A stretch of DNA of 64,000 bases, taken from NCBI GenBank assembly GCA_910579525.1, contig CAJTUK010000002.1, forward strand, positions 1 through 64,000, read 5' to 3'. Positions within the stretch are counted from its first letter, which is position 1. Each line of letters opens with the position of its first letter. A program made the translations under genes and the position numbers. Shown here in pieces: positions 1-7,448 of the stretch. The DNA is from an uncultured Christensenella sp. (GTDB lineage Bacteria; Bacillota; Clostridia; Christensenellales; Borkfalkiaceae). The notes beneath the pieces are model-generated. The model saw nothing but the letters and a program-made list of their open reading frames with translations, ran no database searches and was not told the DNA's origin.

Positions 1-74
1 CTAATGGGCCGTTAATAAATTTTTTGTGTGTTTGTTGCCACATGCCATAGCTATGCGATAATCTGCATAAATGT

Positions 75-291
75 GTGGCGGCGAACCTGCGGATCGACGC
101 TCGACTCCGGTCGAAATTAAACTTATTAAAAAGTTTTGATCGGGCGTGGCAGCCGAACCTGCGAATTAGCGCTTTATTTCGGTCGAAATGTTAAGTCCCT
201 TTTATATGTTTGGCTGGGGTGGCAGCCGAACCTGCGAATTAGCGCTTTATTTCGGTCGAAATGTTAAGTCCCTTTTATATGTTTGGCTGGG
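75..291. repeat. Three tandem copies of a ~73-bp unit carrying the tRNA-Gln 3' end
   Basis: Copies start at about 75, 146 and 219, and the same motif starts again at 292 inside the tRNA-Gln gene. The two right-hand copies are essentially identical with a period of 73 bp; the left one is diverged and about 71 bp. On the minus strand each full unit ends with the last ~15 bases of tRNA-Gln including CCA (CTGCCACCCCAGCCA), preceded by a GGTTC T-arm-like piece and a TTTCGACCGAAA hairpin. No anticodon arm is present, so these are not tRNA genes. Slippage or unequal crossover at the tRNA 3' end would explain them. They lie downstream of tRNA-Gln and would be co-transcribed with it. Confidence 0.85.
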
Positions 292-358
292 GTGGCAGGA
301 TTTGAACCTACGAATGCGGGAATCAAAATCCCGTGCCTTACCGCTTGGCGACACCCCA
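284..358 (-). tRNA. tRNA-Gln (TTG)
   Basis: Minus-strand cloverleaf with acceptor TGGGGTG pairing to CACCCCA. The anticodon stem CGGGA/TCCCG encloses loop TTTTGAT, giving anticodon TTG. The T-arm is GGTTCAAATCC, and the discriminator plus CCA are encoded (TGGC on the plus strand at 284-287). It is the last gene of a four-tRNA transcript and borders the tandem 73-bp repeat. Confidence 0.96.
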
Positions 359-373
359 ATATAAACAGAAATA

Positions 374-450
374 TGGGGCGGGCGACAAGTTTCGAACTTG
401 CTACCTCCAGAGCCACAATCTGGCGCTCTACCGATTGAGCTACGCCCGCC
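374..450 (-). tRNA. tRNA-His (GTG)
   Basis: Minus strand. Acceptor GGCGGGC pairs with GCCCGCC. Anticodon stem CCAGA/TCTGG with loop TTGTGGC gives anticodon GTG. The T-arm is GTTCGAAAC. The base before the acceptor is not G, so the extra G-1 of tRNA-His would have to be added after transcription. CCA is at most partly templated. Confidence 0.96.
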
Positions 451-456
451 ATATTC

Positions 457-533
457 TGGTGCGCCCGGAGAGACTCGAACCCCCGACACACGGCTTAGAA
501 GGCCGTTGCTCTATCCTGCTGAGCTACGGGCGC
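457..533 (-). tRNA. tRNA-Arg (TCT)
   Basis: Minus strand. Acceptor GCGCCCG pairs with CGGGCGC. Anticodon stem ACGGC/GCCGT with loop CTTCTAA gives anticodon TCT, reading AGA/AGG. T-arm GGTTCGAGTCT, discriminator A and an encoded CCA are present. Confidence 0.96.
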
Positions 534-568
534 ATAAGCATTTCTGTTGCGCGCTTTATAAGGCGAAT

Positions 569-642
569 TGGAGCGGGTGATGGGAATCGGACCCACGCAA
601 CCAGCTTGGAAGGCTAGTGTTCTACCATTGAACTACACCCGC
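569..642 (-). tRNA. tRNA-Gly (TCC)
   Basis: Minus strand. Acceptor GCGGGTG pairs with CACCCGC. The anticodon loop CTTCCAA sits on a stem CTAGC/GCTGG, giving anticodon TCC. T-arm GGTCCGATTCC, discriminator T and an encoded CCA are present. It is the first tRNA of the four-gene transcript. Confidence 0.96.
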
Positions 643-683
643 ATATATGCGTAATTCCGTCCGCAACGACACAATGCTAACAA

Positions 684-712
684 ATTATATCAAAACGCAA
701 TTTTACTGTCAA
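684..712 (-). promoter_or_regulatory. Consensus promoter of the Gly-Arg-His-Gln tRNA transcript
   Basis: On the minus strand a perfect TTGACA (707-712) is separated by exactly 17 bp from a perfect TATAAT (684-689). Transcription should start near 677, about 35 bases before tRNA-Gly. No promoter is visible between the four tRNAs, which implies one precursor. Confidence 0.9.
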
Positions 713-758
713 CTCATTTTAAAAGGGTTTTGACACAATTTTAAAATAATTAAACGTG

Positions 759-788
759 TAAGCGCGCTCCTTAAAGGGGCGCGCTTTA
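759..788 (-). terminator. Terminator-like hairpin behind the 797-2146 gene
   Basis: The arms AGCGCGC and GCGCGCT pair around a CCTTTAAGG-type centre, just after the stop codon at 797 on the minus strand. The T-tract that follows is poor, so this is a likely but not textbook rho-independent terminator. Confidence 0.55.
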
Positions 789-796
789 TTAACGTT

Positions 797-2146
797 TTAT
801 CTGTTTTTATCTTTTTTGTCTTTCTTTTTGAATTTACCCGCCCAAAGCGCGTAAACAATATAACCGCCTGCGGCGAGCACCAGCATAACTACCAAAATTA
901 CGAGCACCACCGTTTTTATGACGTTTTCTTCCGAATAATCGGGGTCGGGCGTAACTGTGGGGGGGGGCTCGATAAAGGCGAAAGGCGAAACGTAGCCGGT
1001 GGGCACGTAGCCCGTGTGGGTTTTGCCGTCTTCGTCTGTAAATTCAACTTTGTAGAACGAGCGGGCGAGCTCGGGGTTGTCGTCTTTTGTTATTTCGCCC
1101 GTAACTTTGAGTGCGTCGCCCGATTTTATTTTAACCTGCGTTTCGCCGTCGAAAAGTCGGGTGTTTGCGCAGACGAATGGAGCGGTGTAGATAAAACCGT
1201 CGTCAACGGTTACCGTGGCTCCGAGAGTTTTTTGTTTTATAGGTTGCCTCTCTATGGCTCCCGCGCCGTCGGAGTGCATTATATAGCATGCGGATTTACT
1301 GCCGTCAGTCGTCATTACTATAGATATCTTGCCGTCTTTGCCCGTGTTGGCAAGCAGGAGCGCCGTTTTTGCGGTTATTTCCTTGCCTGCGGTCAAAGTG
1401 GCGCCCGTTTTAAAATATTCCCCGTCTGTTTCGTCGATTGACAGTTCCGTCATCAGCGAGCCCTCTTTCAAATATACGAACGAAGGGCATTCCGCGGAGA
1501 ACGTTTGTAACCTTTCTTTTGAGTCGCCTATAAGGATTTTGCCGGTAATCGAGTAGTCGAGGTAAACGAGTTTTATTTTTTCCGCTTCAGCTCCGTTGAA
1601 TGAATAAAGGCAATAAAGAGAATTATCGTTTTGTTTCAAGCCGTAAACTTTGCCGCCGGATTCTTTCAAGGCCGAAAAATCGGTCAAAGGTTCGGCTGGA
1701 GACAACGGCTCGTTTTGATTAAGCACGTACCAGCCTTCGGTATTTTTGAAATAGTGATAATTATTTATCGTAATGCTGTCTTTGACTTCTTCGGGTTCGG
1801 CGGGCTCGTCCGTCAAATACTCGAACGCGCCTCCCGAATTGGCGTAACAGAGAATCGTTCCTTCCTTATAGAACAGCGAAGTCACCGTTTTGGCGCCGTC
1901 CGCGTTGAGCTGTGACAAAACGCCGCCGGCATATTCGTAAATTACATTGCCGTCAAGAAAAGCGTATTTGTCCGCACCAACGGCGTATTCGTCCACGTTT
2001 GAAAATGCCGCTTCCCTTTGGAATTCGGCAGGGGAGGGATAGTAGTCGAGTCCGCCTGTCGTATCGGCGTAAGCGGTTGCTCCCGAAAAAACCGCCGTAA
2101 ACGTTACGGCGCACAATGCAGTTGTTATTGCGGTTAATTTTTTCAC
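797..2146 (-). CDS. Cell-surface SH3-like protein with C-terminal membrane anchor
   Basis: 449 residues. A signal peptide covers about residues 1-27 (MKKLTAITTALCAV... ending AYA). A long extracellular region follows with irregular KVYGL/YSFNG-type beta repeats. An SH3-like segment at about 328-392 carries the GYVPTGYVSPF end typical of bacterial SH3 domains. A single membrane helix (about 408-436) and a lysine-rich tail finish the protein. The start is GTG at 2146, with a TATAAT box ending six bases upstream and no ribosome binding site, so the mRNA is probably leaderless. The layout matches the shorter protein at 2749-3402. I do not recognise a named family; cell-wall binding or sensing is inference from the SH3-like end. 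Confidence 0.82.
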   Translation of the reverse strand: MKKLTAITTALCAVTFTAVFSGATAYADTTGGLDYYPSPAEFQREAAFSNVDEYAVGADKYAFLDGNVIYEYAGGVLSQLNADGAKTVTSLFYKEGTILCYANSGGAFEYLTDEPAEPEEVKDSITINNYHYFKNTEGWYVLNQNEPLSPAEPLTDFSALKESGGKVYGLKQNDNSLYCLYSFNGAEAEKIKLVYLDYSITGKILIGDSKERLQTFSAECPSFVYLKEGSLMTELSIDETDGEYFKTGATLTAGKEITAKTALLLANTGKDGKISIVMTTDGSKSACYIMHSDGAGAIERQPIKQKTLGATVTVDDGFIYTAPFVCANTRLFDGETQVKIKSGDALKVTGEITKDDNPELARSFYKVEFTDEDGKTHTGYVPTGYVSPFAFIEPPPTVTPDPDYSEENVIKTVVLVILVVMLVLAAGGYIVYALWAGKFKKKDKKDKNR

Positions 2147-2152
2147 GGTTAA

Positions 2153-2182
2153 ATTATACCATACCTTTTAACGGATTGTAAA
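2153..2182 (-). promoter_or_regulatory. Leaderless promoter of the surface protein at 797-2146
   Basis: On the minus strand, TTTACA (2177-2182), an 18-bp spacer and a perfect TATAAT (2153-2158). Only six bases separate the -10 box from the GTG start codon, so the predicted first transcribed base is at or next to the start codon. Confidence 0.7.
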
Positions 2183-2350
2183 CCGTTCGTTTATTAAATT
2201 TTTGACAGGGTTTACGTAAAAATAACGTAAAAATATAAATATTTTTTAATTTTATTTTTTAATCGTGCGTTTTTTGTCAGGTTTAACGGTTATAATACAA
2301 CCGTAAACGCAAACAAATGTTTGTTTTTTGCGGGAATCGAAGGAGCGCAA

Positions 2351-2779
2351 ATGAAGAGCAAACGGCTTTTAAAATTCTATTTTTCGGTTGACGAACTCAA
2401 CGCCTCGCTCGACGGACTTATAACTTTTTACGCTTTGAAATCAATGGAAAGTTGCGTCGGTATGGGAGGTTGCGACGAAAAAATAATAAAAATCGCGGAG
2501 GCGAAAACCGCTTTGGGCAAACTTTGGCGGTATCTTGACGGAGTGATAGTCGGGTTTCGCGCAGAGGAAAGGGAAGTTTTAAAATATTATGCGGAGTTGC
2601 GGACGGGCGCAAAGAGAGAGCCCGCGGGAACGTTCAGGAAAATCAAGCGCGTAACGGTCAAGTTTGCGCGCAGGGCAAGATTTACGGAGAGGTATGCGGA
2701 GGGCGTGCGGCTGGTAAACGAATATTACTGCTTTACGGGTAAACGCGGCTATAAAGGTTTTTTTCTCGACGAGAAGTAG
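2351..2779 (+). CDS. Small basic protein of unknown function upstream of the head module
   Basis: 142 residues from ATG 2351, chosen because AAGGAG lies seven bases upstream; an ATG at 2321 has no such site. The protein is mostly helical with a strongly basic second half (FRKIKRVTVKFARRARF around residues 94-111) and the aromatic-rich stretch NEYYCF. Size, charge and position in front of a large terminase gene resemble small phage late regulators of the ArpU/RinA kind, but no diagnostic motif is visible, so this is a guess. Its 3' end overlaps the convergent gene at 2749-3402 by 31 bp. Confidence 0.72.
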   Translation: MKSKRLLKFYFSVDELNASLDGLITFYALKSMESCVGMGGCDEKIIKIAEAKTALGKLWRYLDGVIVGFRAEEREVLKYYAELRTGAKREPAGTFRKIKRVTVKFARRARFTERYAEGVRLVNEYYCFTGKRGYKGFFLDEK

Positions 2780-3402
2780 AGCGCGATTATGGCGATAAGC
2801 GCGACGCCCGTTATTACGCCCACTGCTATCCACGTGGCTTTGGAATCGTTGTCCGGCTGTTTGACGTCGCTGCCGACTACCGGCTCGGGGAGCTCGTTTT
2901 TGGGATAGCTCTCTACGGTTTGCGCCACGTAGCCGAACTTTTCGCCGCAGTAAACATAAGAAAGCGTTGTTTTGCCTGAAACGTATTCGCCGTAATACGC
3001 CGCAGTCATCTCGATTTCAAGAGAGGGGAGCATAGAGTTTATTTCGTCGGTTCGGAATTTTATTTTGAGCGGCAGGTTCAAATACAGGTTTTCAAGGGGT
3101 TCGTTCAAGGTTTTGAGTTCGGTTTTGAGGCAGTAACCGTATTTTGCCCTGTAAAGCCCGTCGTCGCGCGCGTATTTTACGTAATACCATACGCCCTCGT
3201 CGGCGAGAATTTCCACGCAGTAAGTCTGCGGTATTATAAAAAGCGCCGAATCCACTGATTTTTCGGCGCAGAAATACACCGAACTCCCGTCGGGAGCGCA
3301 TGCGTAACGCGCGCCGTCGGCTCTTGCGGGGAGTGCGGTCGGTGTAAAAATCAATATGAGGGTTGTAAGCACGGCGATAAGCGCCGATTTTAAAACGTTC
3401 AT
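2749..3402 (-). CDS. Short cell-surface SH3-like protein with C-terminal membrane anchor
   Basis: 217 residues from ATG 3402, the first start that gives a proper signal peptide (MNVLKSALIAVLTTLILIF, cleavage near ALPARA). Two SH3-like stretches follow, one with WYYVKY...KYGYCLKTEL and one with YCGEKFGYVAQTV. A membrane helix lies near residues 189-210, followed by the basic tail SSRKKPL. This is the same signal-SH3-anchor plan as the 449-residue protein at 797-2146, so the two are likely paralogues or partners. A TATAAT box lies nine bases before the ATG, leaving almost no leader. It sits divergently from terL. Function unknown. Confidence 0.82.
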   Translation of the reverse strand: MNVLKSALIAVLTTLILIFTPTALPARADGARYACAPDGSSVYFCAEKSVDSALFIIPQTYCVEILADEGVWYYVKYARDDGLYRAKYGYCLKTELKTLNEPLENLYLNLPLKIKFRTDEINSMLPSLEIEMTAAYYGEYVSGKTTLSYVYCGEKFGYVAQTVESYPKNELPEPVVGSDVKQPDNDSKATWIAVGVITGVALIAIIALYFSSRKKPL

Positions 3403-3465
3403 ACTTTCACGATTATATAACGGCAATTGACGAAAATAAAAGAGGATTTTGGCGAAAAAGGTCTT

Positions 3466-4902
3466 ATGCAAAGGGAAGAAATATTAAGGCGCATAGACGA
3501 GATAGACAAAGAGCTTTTAAGGCGCAGGCAAAAGGGCAAGATAGAGCTGTATAACGCGGGCAGAAAAAAGCATAAAAAGCAGATAGCTTTTCATAAATGC
3601 AAAAAGCGCAACCGCTGGGTTTTCGGCGGCAACCGCTCGGGGAAAACCGAGTGCGGGGCCGTTGAATGTCTCTGGATTTTGAGAGGCGTTCACCCGTACC
3701 GGAGAAACAGAAAGGACGTATTCGGTTGGGCGGTATCGCTTTCGCAACAGGTTCAGCGCGACGTCGCGCAGGCTAAAATTTTGAGTTATCTGCCAAAGAG
3801 CTGGATTGCGGAAATTACCATGCTCTCGGGGCGCAGAGACAGCCCCGCGAGCGGGATAATAGACCAGATTAAAATCAAAAACGTTTTCGGAGGGATCTCC
3901 ACCCTCGGCTTTAAAAGCTGCGATCAGGGTCGGGAAAAATTTCAGGGAAGTTCGCTCGATTTCGTTTGGTTTGACGAGGAGCCGCCGCGGGATATATACG
4001 AGGAGTGCCGGATGCGCGTGCTTGACAGGCGCGGCGACATTTTCGGCACTATGACGCCGTTGAAGGGCAAAACTTTCGTATATAACGAGATATACCTCAA
4101 TATACGCAAAAACCCCGAAGTATGGCACGAGTTTATGACGTGGGAGGATAACCCTTATTTATGCAAAAAGGAAACAAAACTGCTTGAAAGCGCGCTAGAC
4201 GGCACAACGCTCGACGCAAGAAAATACGGAAGGTTTTCTGAAGGGGCGGGGCTTGTGTATCCGGAATTCGACGAGGTGGTGCACGTCATAGAGCCCTTTG
4301 ACGCGCCGCGCGAGTGGCAGGATATTATTTCGATAGATCCCGGCTTGAATAATCCGCTTTCCGCACACTGGTATTGCGTGGACTGGGACGGGAACGTTTA
4401 CGTTGTCGCCGAGCATTTTGCGGCGGGTAAAGACGTGGATTTTCACGCTTCCGAAATAAAGCGTATAAGCGAAAATCTCGGTTGGAAAACCGACCCTCGG
4501 GGCAGAGTTTGCGCGCTGATTGACAGCGCGGCGAATCAGCGTACGCTCGCATCTTCCAAGTCGGTCGCGGAGCTGTTTACGGAGAGGGGAATTTTGGTGA
4601 ATACACGCGTAAACAAGGACATATTCGCGGGGGTAGCGCGTGTAAAGAGCTTTTTGAAGAGCGGGAACGGGGAGGGGAATTTATACGTTTTTTCCAACTG
4701 TGTAAATATGATAGACGAGTTTAAGCGGTATTTCTGGGCGGACGGAGACACTCCCGTAAAAAAGGACGACCACTGTATGGACGAGTTGCGGTATTATATT
4801 ATGACCCGCCCCCGCCCCGCCGTAAAGGACGAGACGGCGCGTTCTCCCGTTTACGGCGACAAACAGAGAAAAATACGCAGACTTAAACGCGCGGGGAGGT
4901 GA
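3466..4902 (+). CDS. terL: Phage terminase large subunit (DNA packaging motor)
   Basis: 478 residues from ATG 3466, with AAAAAGG just upstream; a TTG at 3427 would add 13 residues inside the divergent promoter region. The N-terminal ATPase has Walker A GGNRSGKT (about 54-61) and Walker B FVWFDEEPP, followed by the coupling motif GTMTPLKG. The C-terminal RNase H-like nuclease shows its acidic residues in ISIDPGLNNP, ALIDSAANQ and DDHCMDELRYY. All catalytic positions are present, so the motor looks functional. In known phages this protein cuts concatemeric DNA and pumps it through the portal. It heads the head-gene cluster. Confidence 0.95.
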   Translation: MQREEILRRIDEIDKELLRRRQKGKIELYNAGRKKHKKQIAFHKCKKRNRWVFGGNRSGKTECGAVECLWILRGVHPYRRNRKDVFGWAVSLSQQVQRDVAQAKILSYLPKSWIAEITMLSGRRDSPASGIIDQIKIKNVFGGISTLGFKSCDQGREKFQGSSLDFVWFDEEPPRDIYEECRMRVLDRRGDIFGTMTPLKGKTFVYNEIYLNIRKNPEVWHEFMTWEDNPYLCKKETKLLESALDGTTLDARKYGRFSEGAGLVYPEFDEVVHVIEPFDAPREWQDIISIDPGLNNPLSAHWYCVDWDGNVYVVAEHFAAGKDVDFHASEIKRISENLGWKTDPRGRVCALIDSAANQRTLASSKSVAELFTERGILVNTRVNKDIFAGVARVKSFLKSGNGEGNLYVFSNCVNMIDEFKRYFWADGDTPVKKDDHCMDELRYYIMTRPRPAVKDETARSPVYGDKQRKIRRLKRAGR

Positions 4903-4924
4903 AATTATCAAGGGTAACGATTGC

Positions 4925-5161
4925 GTGAACAACGCGCTTTTAAGGTGCGCCGCGGGATATTCCGCGAGCGAGACGGTGGAGGAGTTTGCCGCCGATTCTT
5001 GCGGAGAGCTCAAACTCGTTAAAAAAAAGGTGACCAAAAGGGATATCCCTCCCGATATCAAGGCGGTAAAACTTTTGATGGAGGGGCGCGGCGAGCCTAC
5101 GGACGAGGAACTCGAAGAGGAAAAAGAAGAGCTTTTAAAGCTGCTTAATGAAAACGGTTGA
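4925..5161 (+). CDS. Small acidic protein between terL and portal (possible terminase partner)
   Basis: 78 residues from GTG 4925, in the narrow gap between terL and the portal gene. The sequence SASETVEEFA...LKLVKKKVTKRDIPPDIKAVKLLME suggests a helical DNA- or protein-binding segment followed by an acidic coiled-coil tail (DEELEEEKEELLKLLNE). The good ribosome binding site GGAGGTG (4895-4901) sits ideally for an ATT or ATC codon at 4904 or 4907 in the same frame, rather than for the GTG, so the true start may be non-canonical. A small-terminase role is inferred only from position and size. Confidence 0.75.
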   Translation: MNNALLRCAAGYSASETVEEFAADSCGELKLVKKKVTKRDIPPDIKAVKLLMEGRGEPTDEELEEEKEELLKLLNENG

Positions 5162-5170
5162 GGTGAAAAT

Positions 5171-7006
5171 TTGATTGAAGAAAATTTGACTGAAGAAGAA
5201 AAACTCGCAAAAAATGTGGAAGAAGATTATTTGCGCCGCCGTGAAGAACGCAAAGCTACCGAACGCGGCTGGGAGCTGAATATAAACTTTGTGAACGGCA
5301 ATCAGTATTGCGGGATAGACGGGAAGGGAGAACTCTTTCAGGAGGAGAGCGGCTATTACTGGCAGGAGCGCAGGGTGTTCAACCATATAGCGCCGATAGT
5401 GGATATAAGGCTGTCGAAGTTGTCACGCATACGTCCCGCGCTGGTGGTGCGTCCCGCCTCCGACGAGGAAAGCGACCGCCGCGCCGCGACTCTCGCTTCC
5501 GCCATACTTTCCGCCGTTCAGGAGGATTGCGATATAGACGGGGTTATGAGCTCCGCCGCGCTGTGGTCGGAAGTGTGCGGAACGGCGTTTTATAAGGTAA
5601 GCTGGAACGCGTGCAAGGGCGGCGAAGTGGGCAGGACGGAGAGCGGCGCAAGCCTGTACGCGGGTTCGGCGGAGATAACCGCCGTTTCGCCGTTTGAAAT
5701 ATATCCGTACTCTATGTCGGAGGAGAGCGTGGACGGACAACCGAGCATAATCCACGCGAAGGCGTTGCCCGTAGAGGATATTTACGCGATGTACGGCGTG
5801 GAGCTCGCGGGCAGGGATTTGAGGGAATTCGCCGCCGCGCCGGCGATGCGCGCCGGCGCGGCGGCGGAAGGGAGCGGAGCGAAGGGGTACGAGCTGGTTG
5901 CGGAGAGATACGAAAGACCCTCGCATAAGTTCCCGCAAGGCAGGCTTACGGTTGCGGCGGGCGGTAAACTGCTGTTTGACGGACCTCTCCCGTATGTCAA
6001 CGGCGACGACGGTAAGAGGGGATATCCCTTTATAAAACAGTGCGCCCTGCCCGTGACGGGGAGTTTTTTCGGGGCGAGCGTGGTTGACAGGCTTATACCC
6101 TTGCAACGGGCATATAACGCCGTTAAGAACAGAAAACACGAATTCCTGAACAGAATTTCAATGGGGACGGTAGCCGTTGAAGACGGTTCGGTCGACGCGG
6201 ACGAGTTTGCGGAAGACGGGCTCGAACCCGGTAAAGTGATAGTTTACCGTCAAGGAAGCCGCCCGCCGGAAATGCTCACGCTCGGTTCTGTGCCGGCGGG
6301 GTTCGACAAGGAGGAAGAAACGCTTTTAAACGAATTTGCAAAAGTTGCGGGCACGGGGAGCCTTACGGATAATGCGGACAGCTTCGCGGGGATAACTTCG
6401 GCTACCGGATTGCAACTCATTATCGATCAGGACGAGCAACGTTTGAGCGTAACTTACGCCAACACAAAGAGGGCGCTAAAACTGATAGGGCGGCATATAT
6501 TGCGGCTTTACAGGCAGTTTGCCACCGCGCCGCGGCTGTTTAAGTATTCGCAAAAGGGGGACGTTTACGGCGTGGCTTCCTTTAAGGGGAGCGACATATC
6601 GTCGGACGACGTTATGCTCGAAGCCGACAGCGATTTGAATATGACCGAAGCGCAGAAACGCACGGTAATTTACGAGCTCATAGACAAGGGGCTGTTCGGT
6701 AACGGCGGGGATATTCCCCTTACCGTAAAAAACAAAATTTTAGATCGTATAGGCTACGGTTCGTTTGCGGCGGGCAGAGATATGGACAGGCTCAACCGCG
6801 ACAGAGCCGAAGAGGAAAATGCGGAGATGCTCTCCGACAGCGTTGAAGTAAAGGATTACGACTCGCACGAAGCGCATATCGAAGAGCACACCGCGTATCT
6901 TTTGACCGCCAAAGCCGATAAAAAGGCGGAGGCGCGCATATGCGCACATATCAAAGCGCACGAATTAAAAATCAAAAATAAACTTCCGGAGGTTAAAAAT
7001 GGATAA
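5171..7006 (+). CDS. P22-type phage portal protein
   Basis: 611 residues starting at TTG 5171, after GAGGTG. The N-terminal part (NFVNGNQY... YWQERRVFNHIAPIVDIRLSKLSRIRPALVVRPAS) is the pattern of P22-family portals, which form the dodecameric DNA gate at one capsid vertex. The middle contains GSFFGASVVDRLIPLQRAYNAVKNRK, the conserved region before the crown, and the C-terminal part is helical and charged. The length is within the family range. It overlaps the scaffold gene by 8 bp. Confidence 0.9.
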   Translation: MIEENLTEEEKLAKNVEEDYLRRREERKATERGWELNINFVNGNQYCGIDGKGELFQEESGYYWQERRVFNHIAPIVDIRLSKLSRIRPALVVRPASDEESDRRAATLASAILSAVQEDCDIDGVMSSAALWSEVCGTAFYKVSWNACKGGEVGRTESGASLYAGSAEITAVSPFEIYPYSMSEESVDGQPSIIHAKALPVEDIYAMYGVELAGRDLREFAAAPAMRAGAAAEGSGAKGYELVAERYERPSHKFPQGRLTVAAGGKLLFDGPLPYVNGDDGKRGYPFIKQCALPVTGSFFGASVVDRLIPLQRAYNAVKNRKHEFLNRISMGTVAVEDGSVDADEFAEDGLEPGKVIVYRQGSRPPEMLTLGSVPAGFDKEEETLLNEFAKVAGTGSLTDNADSFAGITSATGLQLIIDQDEQRLSVTYANTKRALKLIGRHILRLYRQFATAPRLFKYSQKGDVYGVASFKGSDISSDDVMLEADSDLNMTEAQKRTVIYELIDKGLFGNGGDIPLTVKNKILDRIGYGSFAAGRDMDRLNRDRAEEENAEMLSDSVEVKDYDSHEAHIEEHTAYLLTAKADKKAEARICAHIKAHELKIKNKLPEVKNG

Positions 7007-7436
7007 CGAAAACGCACAAGAAATTCGGGCGGAGGCTGAAACGGCCGCAGAGGCGGCGCAAGATAAAGAGGTTAAAGAGCAGTCGGGCGTGAATTTCGGA
7101 AAATTCAAAAGCGCGGACGCCCTTTTAAAAGCCTACCTCGAGCTCGAAGCCGAATTTACCCGACGAAGCAAGCGGCTTAAAGAGCTTGAAAACGGGAACA
7201 AGGCGGCGGCTGACGTACGTGCCGCGCCCTCCCTCGGAAGCGGGGAGGAGCTTGCAGAAGCGGTACTCTCCGACGCGGACGCCAAACGCGCGGTAATAGA
7301 GGATTATTTAAAATCCCTGTCTGCCGGCGCCGTTCCGCTGATAACAGGCGGGGTAGCTCCCGCCGCGCCGCGCAGCGTTCCCAAATCCGTTAAAGAGGCG
7401 GGGGCGCTCGCGCAAAGATTTTTAAAAAACGAATAA
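6999..7436 (+). CDS. Phage scaffolding protein
   Basis: 145 residues, ATG 6999 preceded by GGAGG, overlapping the portal stop by 8 bp. The N-terminus is acidic and disordered. Then comes NFGKFKSADALLKAYLELEA followed by EFTRRSKRLKELE, the short helical motif common to Firmicutes phage scaffolds, and an Ala/Pro-rich linker with a basic helical C-terminus. Scaffolds of this type guide procapsid assembly and leave before or during packaging. Position between portal and coat is the P22 gene 8 position. Confidence 0.82.
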   Translation: MDNENAQEIRAEAETAAEAAQDKEVKEQSGVNFGKFKSADALLKAYLELEAEFTRRSKRLKELENGNKAAADVRAAPSLGSGEELAEAVLSDADAKRAVIEDYLKSLSAGAVPLITGGVAPAAPRSVPKSVKEAGALAQRFLKNE

Positions 7437-7448
7437 GGAGAAATTTTT

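Noticed and set aside
75..291. CRISPR array
   Set aside because: The repeat unit is the whole 73-bp period with no variable spacers, and it derives from a tRNA end; no cas gene is in the window.
2321..2350. ATG at 2321 as start of the small basic protein
   Set aside because: The internal ATG 2351 has AAGGAG at proper distance, the upstream one does not and lies in the promoter region.
3427..3465. TTG 3427 as start of terL
   Set aside because: No binding site precedes it, it sits in the divergent promoter region, and ATG 3466 has AAAAAGG upstream.
5423..6139. 238-codon open frame on the minus strand
   Set aside because: Antisense to the portal gene, Arg/His-rich and without motifs; a shadow frame.
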